Notes: generated from the sequence alone by a model not told the origin. A stretch of 8,530 bases of DNA from JAXGTD01 sp040775095 (GCA_040775095.1 JAXGTD010000159.1:1-8530), one strand, 5' to 3'. Positions 1-6,700 are shown, counted from the first letter of the stretch. Numbers and translations: made by a program.

Positions 1-1
1 C

Positions 2-151
2 TACACCATGGACCATTCCGCGTCGATCTATCTGATCGATCCGCAAGGCCGCCTCGCCGCCATCTTTAGCACACCCCACGACCCGGCTATGATGGCGAAG
101 GACTACGCCGCCCTCGCCGTGGGGGCCTCGACCCGGTCCCAATCACAATAA
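2..151 (+). CDS. SCO1/SenC family copper chaperone, C-terminal fragment
   Basis: This is the last 49 codons of a gene that begins left of the window; the stop is TAA at 149-151. SCO proteins are membrane-anchored, thioredoxin-like periplasmic proteins that deliver copper to the CuA centre of cytochrome c oxidase. The fragment opens with YTMDHSASIYLIDPQGRL, which matches the family's C-terminal block. Its His (codon 14-16) corresponds to the copper-ligand histidine of the family. The following strand (LAAIF) and terminal helix (MAKDYAALAV) also fit. The CxxxC copper site would lie upstream and cannot be checked. The DUF2189 gene starts 20 bases downstream on the same strand, so the two are probably co-transcribed. 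The family call is fairly secure despite the short length; the exact SCO subtype is not. Confidence 0.8.
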   Translation, partial: YTMDHSASIYLIDPQGRLAAIFSTPHDPAMMAKDYAALAVGASTRSQSQ

Positions 152-171
152 CCATCTGGAGGAACCCACCA

Positions 172-966
172 ATGGCACCTGCTGCGACCACCGCCGATCA
201 CGATACCCGATCCGGGGCACGCCCTCGGGTCAATACCATCACCTTTGACAACCCCTGGGAGTGGCTTGCCAAGGGTTGGAGCGACCTGACCCGGGCGCCC
301 CGATTCAGCCTGCTTTATGGGGCCTTTTTCGTCGTGCTCAGTTATCTGCTTACCTGGGGCCTCGTCGCCGAGGGCATGTTCTTCATTATCCCTCCACTGA
401 CCGCCGGATTCTTCCTGGTCGCGCCCCTGCTTGGTATCGGCCTGTACCAGATCAGCGAGAACCTGGAAAAGGGCGAGCGGTTGCAATTCTGTCAGGCACT
501 GGAGGGGTGGAAGCGCAACGAGGTACAGCTCGGGGCCATGGCGTTGGTCCTGGTGATGGTGATGCTGCTGTGGATGCTGGCCGGAATCCTGTTGTTCGCG
601 CTGCTCTACGACCAGCCGGTGCCCACGTGGGAGAACTTCATTCCCGCCGTGTTCCTTTCCGGCGACAGCCCGATCTTCGTCTTCTCGGGGATCGCCGTTG
701 GCGCGGTCATCGCGGCCTTTACCTTCTCGATCAGTGCGATCACCGTGCCCATGCTGATGGACCGCAATACGGATGTGATGACCGCGATGTGCACCAGCGT
801 GGAGGCCGTGCGTGTCAACTGGCAGGCCATGACGCTTTGGGCGTGCCTGATCGTGATGTTTGTTGGAGTCGGTCTCGTGACCTTCTACATCGGGCTGCTG
901 GTGGCCATGCCCCTGGTGGGGCACGCCACCTGGCACGCCTATCGGGACCTGGTGCCACGGGACTGA
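172..966 (+). CDS. DUF2189 family integral membrane protein
   Basis: A 264-residue inner-membrane protein of unknown biochemical role. A GGAGG Shine-Dalgarno at 158-162 sits nine bases before the ATG and supports this start. After a soluble N-terminus come about five hydrophobic segments, near residues 45-62, 70-93, 119-146, 168-192 and 220-246. Family signatures are the N-terminal W-x3-GW-x-DL-x-RAP-x3-LLYG stretch (residues 31-50) and the C-terminal GHATWHAYRDLV (250-261). DUF2189 proteins are often found beside cytochrome c oxidase and SCO genes in proteobacteria, and this one directly follows an SCO gene. A role in respiratory oxidase assembly or membrane organisation is therefore plausible but inferred only from position. 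The length is normal and the frame intact. The gene converges on the hydrolase gene. Confidence 0.87.
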   Translation: MAPAATTADHDTRSGARPRVNTITFDNPWEWLAKGWSDLTRAPRFSLLYGAFFVVLSYLLTWGLVAEGMFFIIPPLTAGFFLVAPLLGIGLYQISENLEKGERLQFCQALEGWKRNEVQLGAMALVLVMVMLLWMLAGILLFALLYDQPVPTWENFIPAVFLSGDSPIFVFSGIAVGAVIAAFTFSISAITVPMLMDRNTDVMTAMCTSVEAVRVNWQAMTLWACLIVMFVGVGLVTFYIGLLVAMPLVGHATWHAYRDLVPRD

Positions 967-976
967 TCAGGCCCCC

Positions 977-1011
977 CAGGGACGCGGCAGGGCCGTGCCG
1001 CGCGGTCCCTG
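977..1011. terminator. Hairpin between convergent genes, possible shared terminator
   Basis: CAGGGAC (977-983) and GCGGCA (984-989) pair with TGCCGC (996-1001) and GTCCCTG (1005-1011), with a six-base loop and a three-base bulge (1002-1004). The stem starts 11 bases after the DUF2189 stop and lies 23 bases beyond the hydrolase stop on the other strand, so it could end transcripts in both directions. Neither side has a T-tract, so it is not a canonical intrinsic terminator. It could instead be a 3'-end stabilising stem. Confidence 0.4.
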
Positions 1012-1033
1012 ACCCGCACGCCAGAGGCGATCG

Positions 1034-2668
1034 TCAGGGCGACTCGCCCGAGGAGTCGGTCCGCCAGGATGGATAGGCGACCAGCGATGGCTGGTCGCCC
1101 GCTACCCGCCGAAAGACACCCAGTCCCTCCTGGTTGTAGCGCTCCAGAACCAGACCCTCCGCCTGGTCGTGGGCGCCGACGATGAGCTCGGCACCGCTGA
1201 GCCCCAGCGCGTTCTCGCCGGTGGTCTCGAACACGAACAGGTCCCCGTCCCAGTGGGTCAGTGCGAAGGCTTCCGGCCGCGGTCCCAGCCAGATGGTGAG
1301 GCCCGCGGGTCCGGCGGTCACCCGTAACGTCCCGAAATAGGGATTCGAGTAGGTTCCACAGTAGGCCTCGTCGCCACGGGCTGGCGCCGGGCTGAGCGGA
1401 GGGTAGGAGTAGTCGCGCATAAAGGCCCGCTCTTCGGCCCACAATGCGCTGAAGAGGTCGAAGTAGGCATCGAGCCAGTCGCGGGCGAGCTCGCCACGAT
1501 TGAACAGCAGATCGAAGAAGCTCTGTGCGGTGGCCTCCGCCAACCCGTAGGGGGCGCCATTGGTGAGCACGACGATGCCGATGTCGTCTTCGGGATAGAG
1601 CGTCACGGTGGTGCCGGCACCGAGCGCAAAGGCGCCGGAGTGGCCCAGGCGAGGGCGCCCGCTCGGGTCGTGACCGACATTCCAGCCCAGGCCGTAATAG
1701 CCAGGGTGTTCGCTCGTGGAAGCCGCTGCCCGGGTCAGTATCAGGGGTTCATGGGTCTGCCGCAGGGCCGCCGGATCGATGATGGTCTCCCCGTCAAGGC
1801 GCCCGTGCGCGAGTTGCAGGCGCAGCCAGAGCGCCACGTCGTGGATGCTGGCGCTGGCACCCCCGGCTGGTGCCTGGGCATCGGCGTCGCGCTGGTAAAG
1901 GGGTTGGTAGAGGCCGTCGACATAGGCATGGAGCACGGCGCGGTTGGATGCTGCCAGGTAGTCCGCGAAACGGTAGCTGGCGTGGTGCATGCCAACGGGT
2001 TCGAACAGCCGCCGATCGGCGAGATCCGCCCAGTTTCCGCCTGCAGCCGCGGCCGCGGACAACGCGGCCGCGGTGAAGCCGAAATTCGTGTAGGCGTGAC
2101 TGGCCGGGAACGGCGCCAGGTCGAGATAACGCAGCCGCTGCAGCACCGCCTGCCGTGGATATCCCAGGTCCTCCAGCAGGTCGCCGGCGTGGTCTGGCAA
2201 CCCGCTGCGGTGTGAGAGCAGATCGGCCAGGGTCACCGTCTCGCTGACCCAGGGGGCAGACAGCTCAAACGATGGCAGGTGTGAGGCCACGGGCATCTCC
2301 CAGCGCACCACGCCGTCGCCGACAAGCCCTGCGATGACCGTTGTCGCCAACGGCTTGGACAGCGAGGCCAGCTGAAAGACGGTGTCGGTATCGATCGGTT
2401 CGACCCGGCCCCACTGCCGCACCCCGAAGCCCCGTTGATACGCTATCCCGTCCGCGGTCACGACGGCGAGCGCCATCCCGGGCACGCCCGAGCGCCGCAG
2501 CAGCGTTGGGGCGAGCTTGTCCAGGGCAGCGATGGCGCCCGTCAACTGCTTTTCGCTCCACGCCGGGCCGGAGGCCCATCCCCTGGCTGGCAATGCGATG
2601 AGCACCAATACCACCAGGGCATAGCGCGACCTGCACCGACGGGGGGCATTCACCCGATCTCGAGTCAT
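1034..2668 (-). CDS. Exported serine hydrolase, class C beta-lactamase/PBP-like, with DUF3471-like C-terminus
   Basis: A 544-residue protein of the serine beta-lactamase-like family (Pfam Beta-lactamase; class C beta-lactamases, D,D-peptidases and esterases). The start at 2668 is chosen because a GAGGG ribosome site lies just upstream and a signal peptide begins there (basic NAPRRCRSR, then ALVVLVLIALPA, probable cleavage near A32). An in-frame ATG at 2749 would bury that signal. Catalytic motifs are intact: S102-L-S-K105 (nucleophile and general base), Y193-T-N195, and H343-S-G345 in place of KTG. Typical blocks LLSHRSGLP (150-158) and GGASASIHDVALWL (269-282) are present. Residues about 430-525 (YCGTYSNPYFGTLRV, then beta strands) resemble the DUF3471 domain that often follows these hydrolases. 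The substrate could be a peptide, ester or beta-lactam; nothing here decides, and resistance should not be assumed. It stands alone, divergent from the gene at 3652. Confidence 0.93.
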   Translation of the reverse strand: MTRDRVNAPRRCRSRYALVVLVLIALPARGWASGPAWSEKQLTGAIAALDKLAPTLLRRSGVPGMALAVVTADGIAYQRGFGVRQWGRVEPIDTDTVFQLASLSKPLATTVIAGLVGDGVVRWEMPVASHLPSFELSAPWVSETVTLADLLSHRSGLPDHAGDLLEDLGYPRQAVLQRLRYLDLAPFPASHAYTNFGFTAAALSAAAAAGGNWADLADRRLFEPVGMHHASYRFADYLAASNRAVLHAYVDGLYQPLYQRDADAQAPAGGASASIHDVALWLRLQLAHGRLDGETIIDPAALRQTHEPLILTRAAASTSEHPGYYGLGWNVGHDPSGRPRLGHSGAFALGAGTTVTLYPEDDIGIVVLTNGAPYGLAEATAQSFFDLLFNRGELARDWLDAYFDLFSALWAEERAFMRDYSYPPLSPAPARGDEAYCGTYSNPYFGTLRVTAGPAGLTIWLGPRPEAFALTHWDGDLFVFETTGENALGLSGAELIVGAHDQAEGLVLERYNQEGLGVFRRVAGDQPSLVAYPSWRTDSSGESP

Positions 2669-2760
2669 CACGGGGCCCTCTTGTGATTCAGTCCGACTCA
2701 GGAAACGACTTTGCCTTAAGGAGACGCGGATCAACTGCCTTCCAGGCATTTAATCGGCTC

Positions 2761-2790
2761 GCACTTCGCGGGGCGTGAGTCGCGAAGTGC
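2761..2790. repeat. Perfect 10-bp inverted repeat, 10-base loop
   Basis: GCACTTCGCG (2761-2770) is exactly complementary to CGCGAAGTGC (2781-2790), with the loop gggcgtgagt. On the plus strand it is followed by TCCATTTTC, so it has the look of a plus-strand intrinsic terminator, but no plus-strand gene lies just upstream. It sits 93 bases upstream of the hydrolase start codon, so an operator or leader stem for that gene is another possibility. Confidence 0.75.
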
Positions 2791-2814
2791 TCCATTTTCA
2801 ATTGCTTGCAGTGC

Positions 2815-2862
2815 CCGAACATGCTGGGCCACCACAACCCCGCACAACCCCGGCATGTTCGG
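2815..2862. repeat. Perfect 10-bp inverted repeat enclosing a tandem duplication
   Basis: CCGAACATGC (2815-2824) and GCATGTTCGG (2853-2862) are exact reverse complements separated by 28 bases. The spacer is TGGGCCAC followed by two back-to-back copies of CACAACCCCG (2833-2842 and 2843-2852). The second copy abuts the right arm. Only 24 bases separate this element from the preceding inverted repeat, so the two form a pair of stem-loops. The function is unknown. Confidence 0.75.
2833..2852. repeat. Tandem direct repeat, 2 x 10 bp
   Basis: Two perfect adjacent copies of CACAACCCCG fill the right part of the loop between the arms at 2815-2824 and 2853-2862. One turn of the helix per copy would put two protein-binding half-sites on the same face of the DNA. 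Replication slippage is the simpler explanation. Confidence 0.75.
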
Positions 2863-3070
2863 TCGCCCGCGCGACTGGACCTGGAGAGAGCCGGTAAGCA
2901 CGTCTCGGCTCGCGAGCTGATCCAATCCGGAGGATGCCTTGAATCAGCTTCCCCCTGGAGAAACACCGATTCAATCGTCTCCTGTCCCGGACTATGAAAG
3001 GGCTGGCATCTGTAGCACCAGGGCGACTGATATGGAGTGAGTCGGAAGCCAGGTTTCGGCCCCACGAGCG

Positions 3071-3097
3071 AATTCAATACCGGGAGCCGATTGAATT
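3071..3097. repeat. 8-bp inverted repeat AATTCAAT/ATTGAATT
   Basis: AATTCAAT (3071-3078) is perfectly complementary to ATTGAATT (3090-3097) across 11 bases. These are AT-rich arms in a G+C-rich genome, so chance is less likely than for a GC stem. A related string, CGATTCAATCG at 2967-2977, lies about 100 bases earlier and is itself nearly palindromic. The pattern would suit a regulator-binding site, but no regulator gene is in the window. Confidence 0.5.
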
Positions 3098-3227
3098 GGT
3101 GTCGCCGGAAAGAAACGCCGGCACGATCACCCGGCCGATAGCGTGTCCGGGGTTCGGGCCTGGCGGGTTGCCGCCGCTGAATGGCTTGCGTCAGGCTGAT
3201 GCCCGCTGACATCGCTCACGATGACAT

Positions 3228-3310
3228 CTGTAAATTTTCTTATTGATCAATGCGTTGTTTGGTGGGTAGGGGGTTCGGATCTCGTGTATCAAAAAATAAG
3301 TATATTCCAT
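3228..3310 (+). promoter_or_regulatory. AT-rich patch, possible promoter region
   Basis: The base composition drops sharply here (TAAATTTTCTTATTGATCAA at the left, then ATCAAAAAATAAGTATATTCC near 3288-3308). TATATT at 3301-3306 would serve as a -10 element, but no good TTGACA-like -35 lies 16-18 bases upstream. TTGATC at 3243-3248 also has no matching -10. It is the most promoter-like stretch upstream of the gene at 3652, and would give a leader of about 340 bases. The exact start site is a guess. Confidence 0.3.
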
Positions 3311-3451
3311 GACCCGCCCTGTTCGGGCTGGGCAAGGCGCTGTACAGGGGCTAGGGGAAAACCTGATGTAGCGATACAGGGAGACCTGAATCTGGCCTGG
3401 AATGCAAAAAACAATCGGGGCGTTTGATTCCGCGCATTTTCGCTTTCAATA

Positions 3452-3525
3452 GCCGCGGTATCGGGCATCTCTATTAGCGCCAGGCGGTTCGGCATGAACT
3501 AAATTCAAGATGCTTGGCTCGCGGC
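3452..3525 (+). other. Nested imperfect inverted repeat, possible structured RNA leader
   Basis: Three short arms nest concentrically: GCCGCG (3452-3457) with CGCGGC (3520-3525), GCATCT (3465-3470) with AGATGC (3508-3513), and TTAG (3474-3477) with CTAA (3499-3502). The internal loops are 7/6 and 3/5 bases. If transcribed from the AT-rich patch, it would form one elongated stem about 125 bases before the start codon at 3652. It does not match any riboswitch class I recognise. The arms are short, so a chance fold is possible. Confidence 0.35.
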
Positions 3526-3600
3526 GGGTTGGAATTAACGTTGATCACGCGATCGAATCCAAGCGCATCGTTGCTGGGAGCAATGGACACGAGTCGGGCG

Positions 3601-3619
3601 GGTGGGGTGTATCCCCACC
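3601..3619 (+). promoter_or_regulatory. Strong 5'-leader hairpin ahead of the secreted-protein gene
   Basis: GGTGGGG (3601-3607) pairs perfectly with CCCCACC (3613-3619) around the five-base loop TGTAT. The stem ends about 16 bases before the Shine-Dalgarno (AGAGGAGAG, about 3637-3645) and 32 bases before the ATG. It leaves the ribosome site free, so it looks more like a message-stabilising stem or part of a leader regulator than a translation block. Confidence 0.55.
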
Positions 3620-3651
3620 ATTTGGGACAACTATGCAGAGGAGAGCAAGAG

Positions 3652-5880
3652 ATGTCAAAACGACACGACCGAACGCTCGCGTCCGCACTCGCGTTTGGCA
3701 CGCTGGTAGCGATGGCCGTCCCCGGGGTGCAGGCTTGGGTGTCTCCCGAGCCCCATATCTTCTCGATCAATGATATCCAGGGCGGTTTCGACGGCAGCAC
3801 CTACGGGACCGCCGGCGCGTTTCAGAAGACCGATATCCTTTGCGGTGTCGGTGACGGTCTAGCCCCGCCATGCCAGGCGGACGACGCGCAACCATTCCAG
3901 GACAAGGAAGGGGTCTGGCTCTACCCGGTTGACAGCGAGTTCGGCTTCTATGTGGTCGACTTCGTTGGTGCCCAGGAAAAGGCCTACGACCAGGACTATA
4001 TGGAAGGCTGGGCTGGCAACATCATGGAAGGTGGCGCGTTGATCGGCATCAAGATCTCGAACGCCGAGACCGATCGGTACAAGGTCAAGGCCCCGCTCGG
4101 GACTTGGTGCCAGGGCCTGGGCGGCAACTCCGTGAAGTGCTCCACCGAGCACTACACGGTCATGGAGCACGTGCTCAGCTGCCACGAGACCATCCCTTAC
4201 TTCTACGCCGACCCCGTGACAGGTGAACAGGGTATTCAGTCGACCCCGGACGGGTCGCTGTCGGTTAACTGCGGCATGCCCGGGATCGACCTGGACGACG
4301 ATCTCGCGATCCTGGTCGGCGGCGCGCCCACGGTTCGACTCACCGATGCCACGCCCGGCGTCCAGATGGAGCCGAACGATAACACCTCGGTACTGGACAA
4401 TATCGCCCTGGGCCCGGACTACTCCGTCACCCTCAAGGACGACGGCAAGGCGCTCTACCGCTGGGGCGGGCTGATCAAGCGCCCAAACGACATCCGTCTG
4501 TATGCCCGCCTGGCCGTGCCCGAAGAGTGGAAAGCCCCCGGCGCCGACTTCAAGGTCACCAAGGCACACCTCGTCGTCAACCACTGGATCACCAACAACC
4601 CCAACGACCAGTTGCGCCCGGAGGACCTCGAGAACGAGGCGGCCACGGGGCGTAAGCCCGACTACAGGGTCTTCGAGGGCGGTGCCGTCTGGAAGTCGAC
4701 GAAACCCTGCTACGAGGGGGACGCGGACGTGATCGACGATGAGGAAGGGACCATCGACCCGACCTTCATTGGTGTCGGGACCTACTTCCGGAATCAGGCG
4801 TTCGCGGTAACGGGCGCACCGAGCGGGGCTGAACCCGGCGCCGACCCTTACCCCTTCTCGGGGGATCTTCCCGATGCGCATACGAATGCCTTCTTCACCA
4901 CCATCGAGCGTGACCCATTCGAGTGGTCGTACCGGGTTGCCGGCACCGACCCGGACCTCTATGACTTTGTCGGCAGCGCCTTTCCGGATGACGGCCTCGG
5001 TGAGCTCGTTTCCGGGCCGCGCTGGCGCCTGAAGGCCAACAAGTTTGGGCAGGACATCCCGGGTCTGGAGATCCCGCTGGAGGAGTGCAGTCCCCCGCCG
5101 TTTACGAAGGACAACATCAAGTACAACGTCGGCGAGCCGGTGACGACGGTCATCAACCTGTTGGATTGGGAGGACGACGACGGTCCGCTGGCCACGAGCA
5201 AGGGATGGGTCGACTTGACGGTGGTTGCCGATCCCGCGGTGCCGGGGCGGTGCATGCTGGCGAGCAACCCGGATGTCACCATCATCAATGTCGATGGTGC
5301 CTGCAGCGTTGCGCCCGGGGAGCCGCCAATCACGTCCAACGGTCTTCCGATGAGCAACGACTTCGATCTCGCCGTCTATGTCAAGGGCGATCGCAAGTCG
5401 ACCGCCGTATACAACGCCTACCTGGAGATCGAGTACGAGGGCGAGGCGCCCGAAGTGCCCGTATGCGGGGCGCCGACCTATAGTCGGAGCACCGAGAACG
5501 CCGTATTCCTGTGGAACGATTGCAGTGACCCACAGCAGTGGTACATGCGGGTGACGGGGGGCGGTACGACCTGGACGAAATACAAGGGTTCGGTCACTTC
5601 CGAGTATGGCTTCGCGAGCCTCATCGGCTTCCAGCTGGAGCTGAACGACGTGGTGGTTCCCACGCCGCCGTTCTACAACTTCTTCACGCCCATCGACTAC
5701 AGCCTGATTGTTGGAGGCGTCGGCCAGGACGGCTTCAACTTCCGGGTTAGCGATAGCAGCGGCGCGTGGGATGGGTGCTTCAGCGGGACAACACCCGCCC
5801 TGCCGATACTGGTCGGCCAGACCCGTGTCCAGGTGACGGCGCCGTTCAGTCTCGCGACCTTTGGCGCCTGTGCACCGTAA
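3652..5880 (+). CDS. Secreted cysteine-rich protein of unknown function, 742 residues
   Basis: I do not recognise this protein. The ATG at 3652 is preceded by AGAGGAGAG and opens a clear Sec signal peptide (basic MSKRHDR, then LASALAFGTLVAMAVPG, likely cut after VQA28), so the in-frame codons upstream are probably leader. The mature part has 14 Cys (64, 74, 153, 163, 177, 207, 353, 479, 534, 551, 605, 624, 709, 740), an even number that suits disulfides outside the cytoplasm. It is rich in Asp, Gly and aromatics. Acidic clusters such as GIDLDDDLAI (211-220) and VIDDEEGTIDP (360-370) could bind cations, but no EF-hand is evident. Residues about 600-742 look like a separate beta-rich module framed by C605, C624, C709 and C740, with a WNDC motif at 621-624. 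No membrane anchor, LPxTG, PEP-CTERM or autotransporter barrel was seen. A stem follows the stop. Confidence 0.88.
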   Translation: MSKRHDRTLASALAFGTLVAMAVPGVQAWVSPEPHIFSINDIQGGFDGSTYGTAGAFQKTDILCGVGDGLAPPCQADDAQPFQDKEGVWLYPVDSEFGFYVVDFVGAQEKAYDQDYMEGWAGNIMEGGALIGIKISNAETDRYKVKAPLGTWCQGLGGNSVKCSTEHYTVMEHVLSCHETIPYFYADPVTGEQGIQSTPDGSLSVNCGMPGIDLDDDLAILVGGAPTVRLTDATPGVQMEPNDNTSVLDNIALGPDYSVTLKDDGKALYRWGGLIKRPNDIRLYARLAVPEEWKAPGADFKVTKAHLVVNHWITNNPNDQLRPEDLENEAATGRKPDYRVFEGGAVWKSTKPCYEGDADVIDDEEGTIDPTFIGVGTYFRNQAFAVTGAPSGAEPGADPYPFSGDLPDAHTNAFFTTIERDPFEWSYRVAGTDPDLYDFVGSAFPDDGLGELVSGPRWRLKANKFGQDIPGLEIPLEECSPPPFTKDNIKYNVGEPVTTVINLLDWEDDDGPLATSKGWVDLTVVADPAVPGRCMLASNPDVTIINVDGACSVAPGEPPITSNGLPMSNDFDLAVYVKGDRKSTAVYNAYLEIEYEGEAPEVPVCGAPTYSRSTENAVFLWNDCSDPQQWYMRVTGGGTTWTKYKGSVTSEYGFASLIGFQLELNDVVVPTPPFYNFFTPIDYSLIVGGVGQDGFNFRVSDSSGAWDGCFSGTTPALPILVGQTRVQVTAPFSLATFGACAP

Positions 5881-5889
5881 CCCCAAGGA

Positions 5890-5927
5890 CAATCCCGGGG
5901 AATACCCTGAACAAACCCCCGGGATTG
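5890..5927 (+). terminator. 11-bp stem-loop after the secreted-protein gene
   Basis: CAATCCCGGGG (5890-5900) pairs perfectly with CCCCGGGATTG (5917-5927) across a 16-base loop, beginning nine bases after the TAA. No T-tract follows (CATTGACCC), so termination may need Rho, or the stem may protect the 3' end. Its position and perfection make a transcript end the best reading. Confidence 0.6.
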
Positions 5928-5939
5928 CATTGACCCAAC

Positions 5940-5953
5940 GGGGTGGCCACCCC
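5940..5953. repeat. 14-bp perfect palindrome
   Basis: GGGGTGGCCACCCC reads identically on both strands and lies 12 bases beyond the preceding stem. It could be an operator for the gene at 6147. G+C-rich palindromes of this size arise more easily in such a genome than AT-rich ones. A second, 12-bp palindrome (CGCGGCGCCGCG, 6099-6110) sits 36 bases before that gene's start codon. Confidence 0.5.
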
Positions 5954-6146
5954 AAGGACTCGTCAAGCGTCCGCGGGACGAGCCGCCCCTTTCGTTGGCT
6001 CTGCGAATCCGCCAGGAGACCCTGGTCCCATGCGCCATGTCGCGGCGGCAAGCCAACCGCGGGACTGGGTGATCCTGACGTCGGCCCGATCAAAGTGGCG
6101 CGGCGCCGCGATGGCATCCAGGTCCATGCCCCCTGGAGCTTTTCTC

Positions 6147-6689
6147 ATGTCCTGTCCAAGGTCCATTTTCTGTCTTGTCGTTCTGAGTTTGGTGTTCGGA
6201 GGACTGGAGGGGGTCCAGAGCGATCCCGCAATGGATGTGGGACCCATGGATGCGCGTCAGCAAAGCTTCCCTGCGCCAGACGGACAGAAGCCAGGCGTGA
6301 ACCCAGGTCCAGGCATGGGTCAAGGTGATGACTCGCGCACCCCGGCTGCGGGGCCTGGCTCCCCCGTCGACCGCGCTGCTCGTGGCCACGCGGACCCGTC
6401 CGCGGGAAAGCTCCCCGGATCGGCCGCCCCTGGGCTTTCATCGCCACAGGGATGGTCAGAGGGCTGGGAGGATCGGCGTGTTCCTCGCGGCCTTGGCGTC
6501 CCGGCGGCGGCCGAGGACTTGCCCGTGTTTGGGCCGCCGCCGGGGCTGGGCCGCGGGAGTGCTCGCGACCGCCCCCGCGGCGGTCCAGGTTACCCCGGCC
6601 TGCGGGGGCCGGGAACCGGTTACCCGAAACATCGCCAGTATGGAGAGCCGCCCGGGCAGGGGACGCGAGCGCCCGGAAATCAGAACTAG
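6147..6689 (+). CDS. Small exported Pro/Gly-rich protein, function unknown
   Basis: A 180-residue protein I cannot assign to a family. The ATG at 6147 is preferred over earlier in-frame ATGs because TGGAG at 6134-6138 is correctly spaced and because the residues that follow (MSCPRSIFCLVVLSLVFGGL) form a signal-like hydrophobic helix. The cleavage site is unclear (around GGLEG|VQS). The mature part is low-complexity: about a third of all residues are Gly or Pro, with motifs such as NPGPGMGQG (52-60), VFGPPPGLGRG (127-137) and YPGLRGPGTGYP (149-160). It has no Cys after residue 9. Such composition points to a disordered, possibly cell-envelope protein. It lies between the secreted-protein and ankyrin genes. 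Low-complexity G+C-rich DNA can stay open by chance, so its reality as a gene is moderate. Confidence 0.55.
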   Translation: MSCPRSIFCLVVLSLVFGGLEGVQSDPAMDVGPMDARQQSFPAPDGQKPGVNPGPGMGQGDDSRTPAAGPGSPVDRAARGHADPSAGKLPGSAAPGLSSPQGWSEGWEDRRVPRGLGVPAAAEDLPVFGPPPGLGRGSARDRPRGGPGYPGLRGPGTGYPKHRQYGEPPGQGTRAPGNQN

Positions 6690-6700
6690 AGACCATCATG

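Larger units (their letters stand above)
2669..3651. other. 983-base divergent intergenic region with several inverted repeats
   Basis: This stretch separates the minus-strand hydrolase from the plus-strand secreted-protein gene. Open frames exist, but none combines a credible ribosome site with a recognisable protein, so I read it as non-coding. It contains two perfect 10-bp inverted repeats (2761-2790 and 2815-2862), a tandem 10-bp repeat inside the second, an 8-bp inverted repeat (3071-3097), an AT-rich patch (about 3228-3310), a nested imperfect inverted repeat (3452-3525) and a 7-bp hairpin (3601-3619). It must hold the promoters of both flanking genes, but I could not place either with confidence. 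It may also hold a small RNA or the decayed remains of a gene or mobile element. Confidence 0.7.

Noticed and set aside
2833..2852. CRISPR-like repeat
   Set aside because: Only two 10-bp copies with no spacer between them; no cas genes.
2815..2862. Integron attC recombination site
   Set aside because: The GAAC...GTTC arms superficially resemble attC ends, but the RYYYAAC and GTTRRRY boxes are not satisfied and there is no integrase or cassette nearby.
2688..3212. A 174-codon open frame on the minus strand in the divergent gap
   Set aside because: No domain was recognised and it spans the strong inverted repeats. A decayed gene cannot be excluded.
3394..3408. Sigma-54 promoter (TGGCCTGGAATGC)
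   Set aside because: The spacing between the GG and GC elements is about two bases too short for the -24/-12 consensus.
3221..3427. A 68-codon plus-strand open frame across the AT-rich patch
   Set aside because: No ribosome site, no recognisable protein, and composition typical of a promoter region.
3859..6117. A 752-codon open frame on the minus strand, antisense to the secreted-protein gene
   Set aside because: It mirrors the plus-strand gene, which has the signal peptide and ribosome site. The minus-strand translation is Arg/Val/Gly-rich with no recognisable domain, as expected for antisense of a G+C-rich gene.
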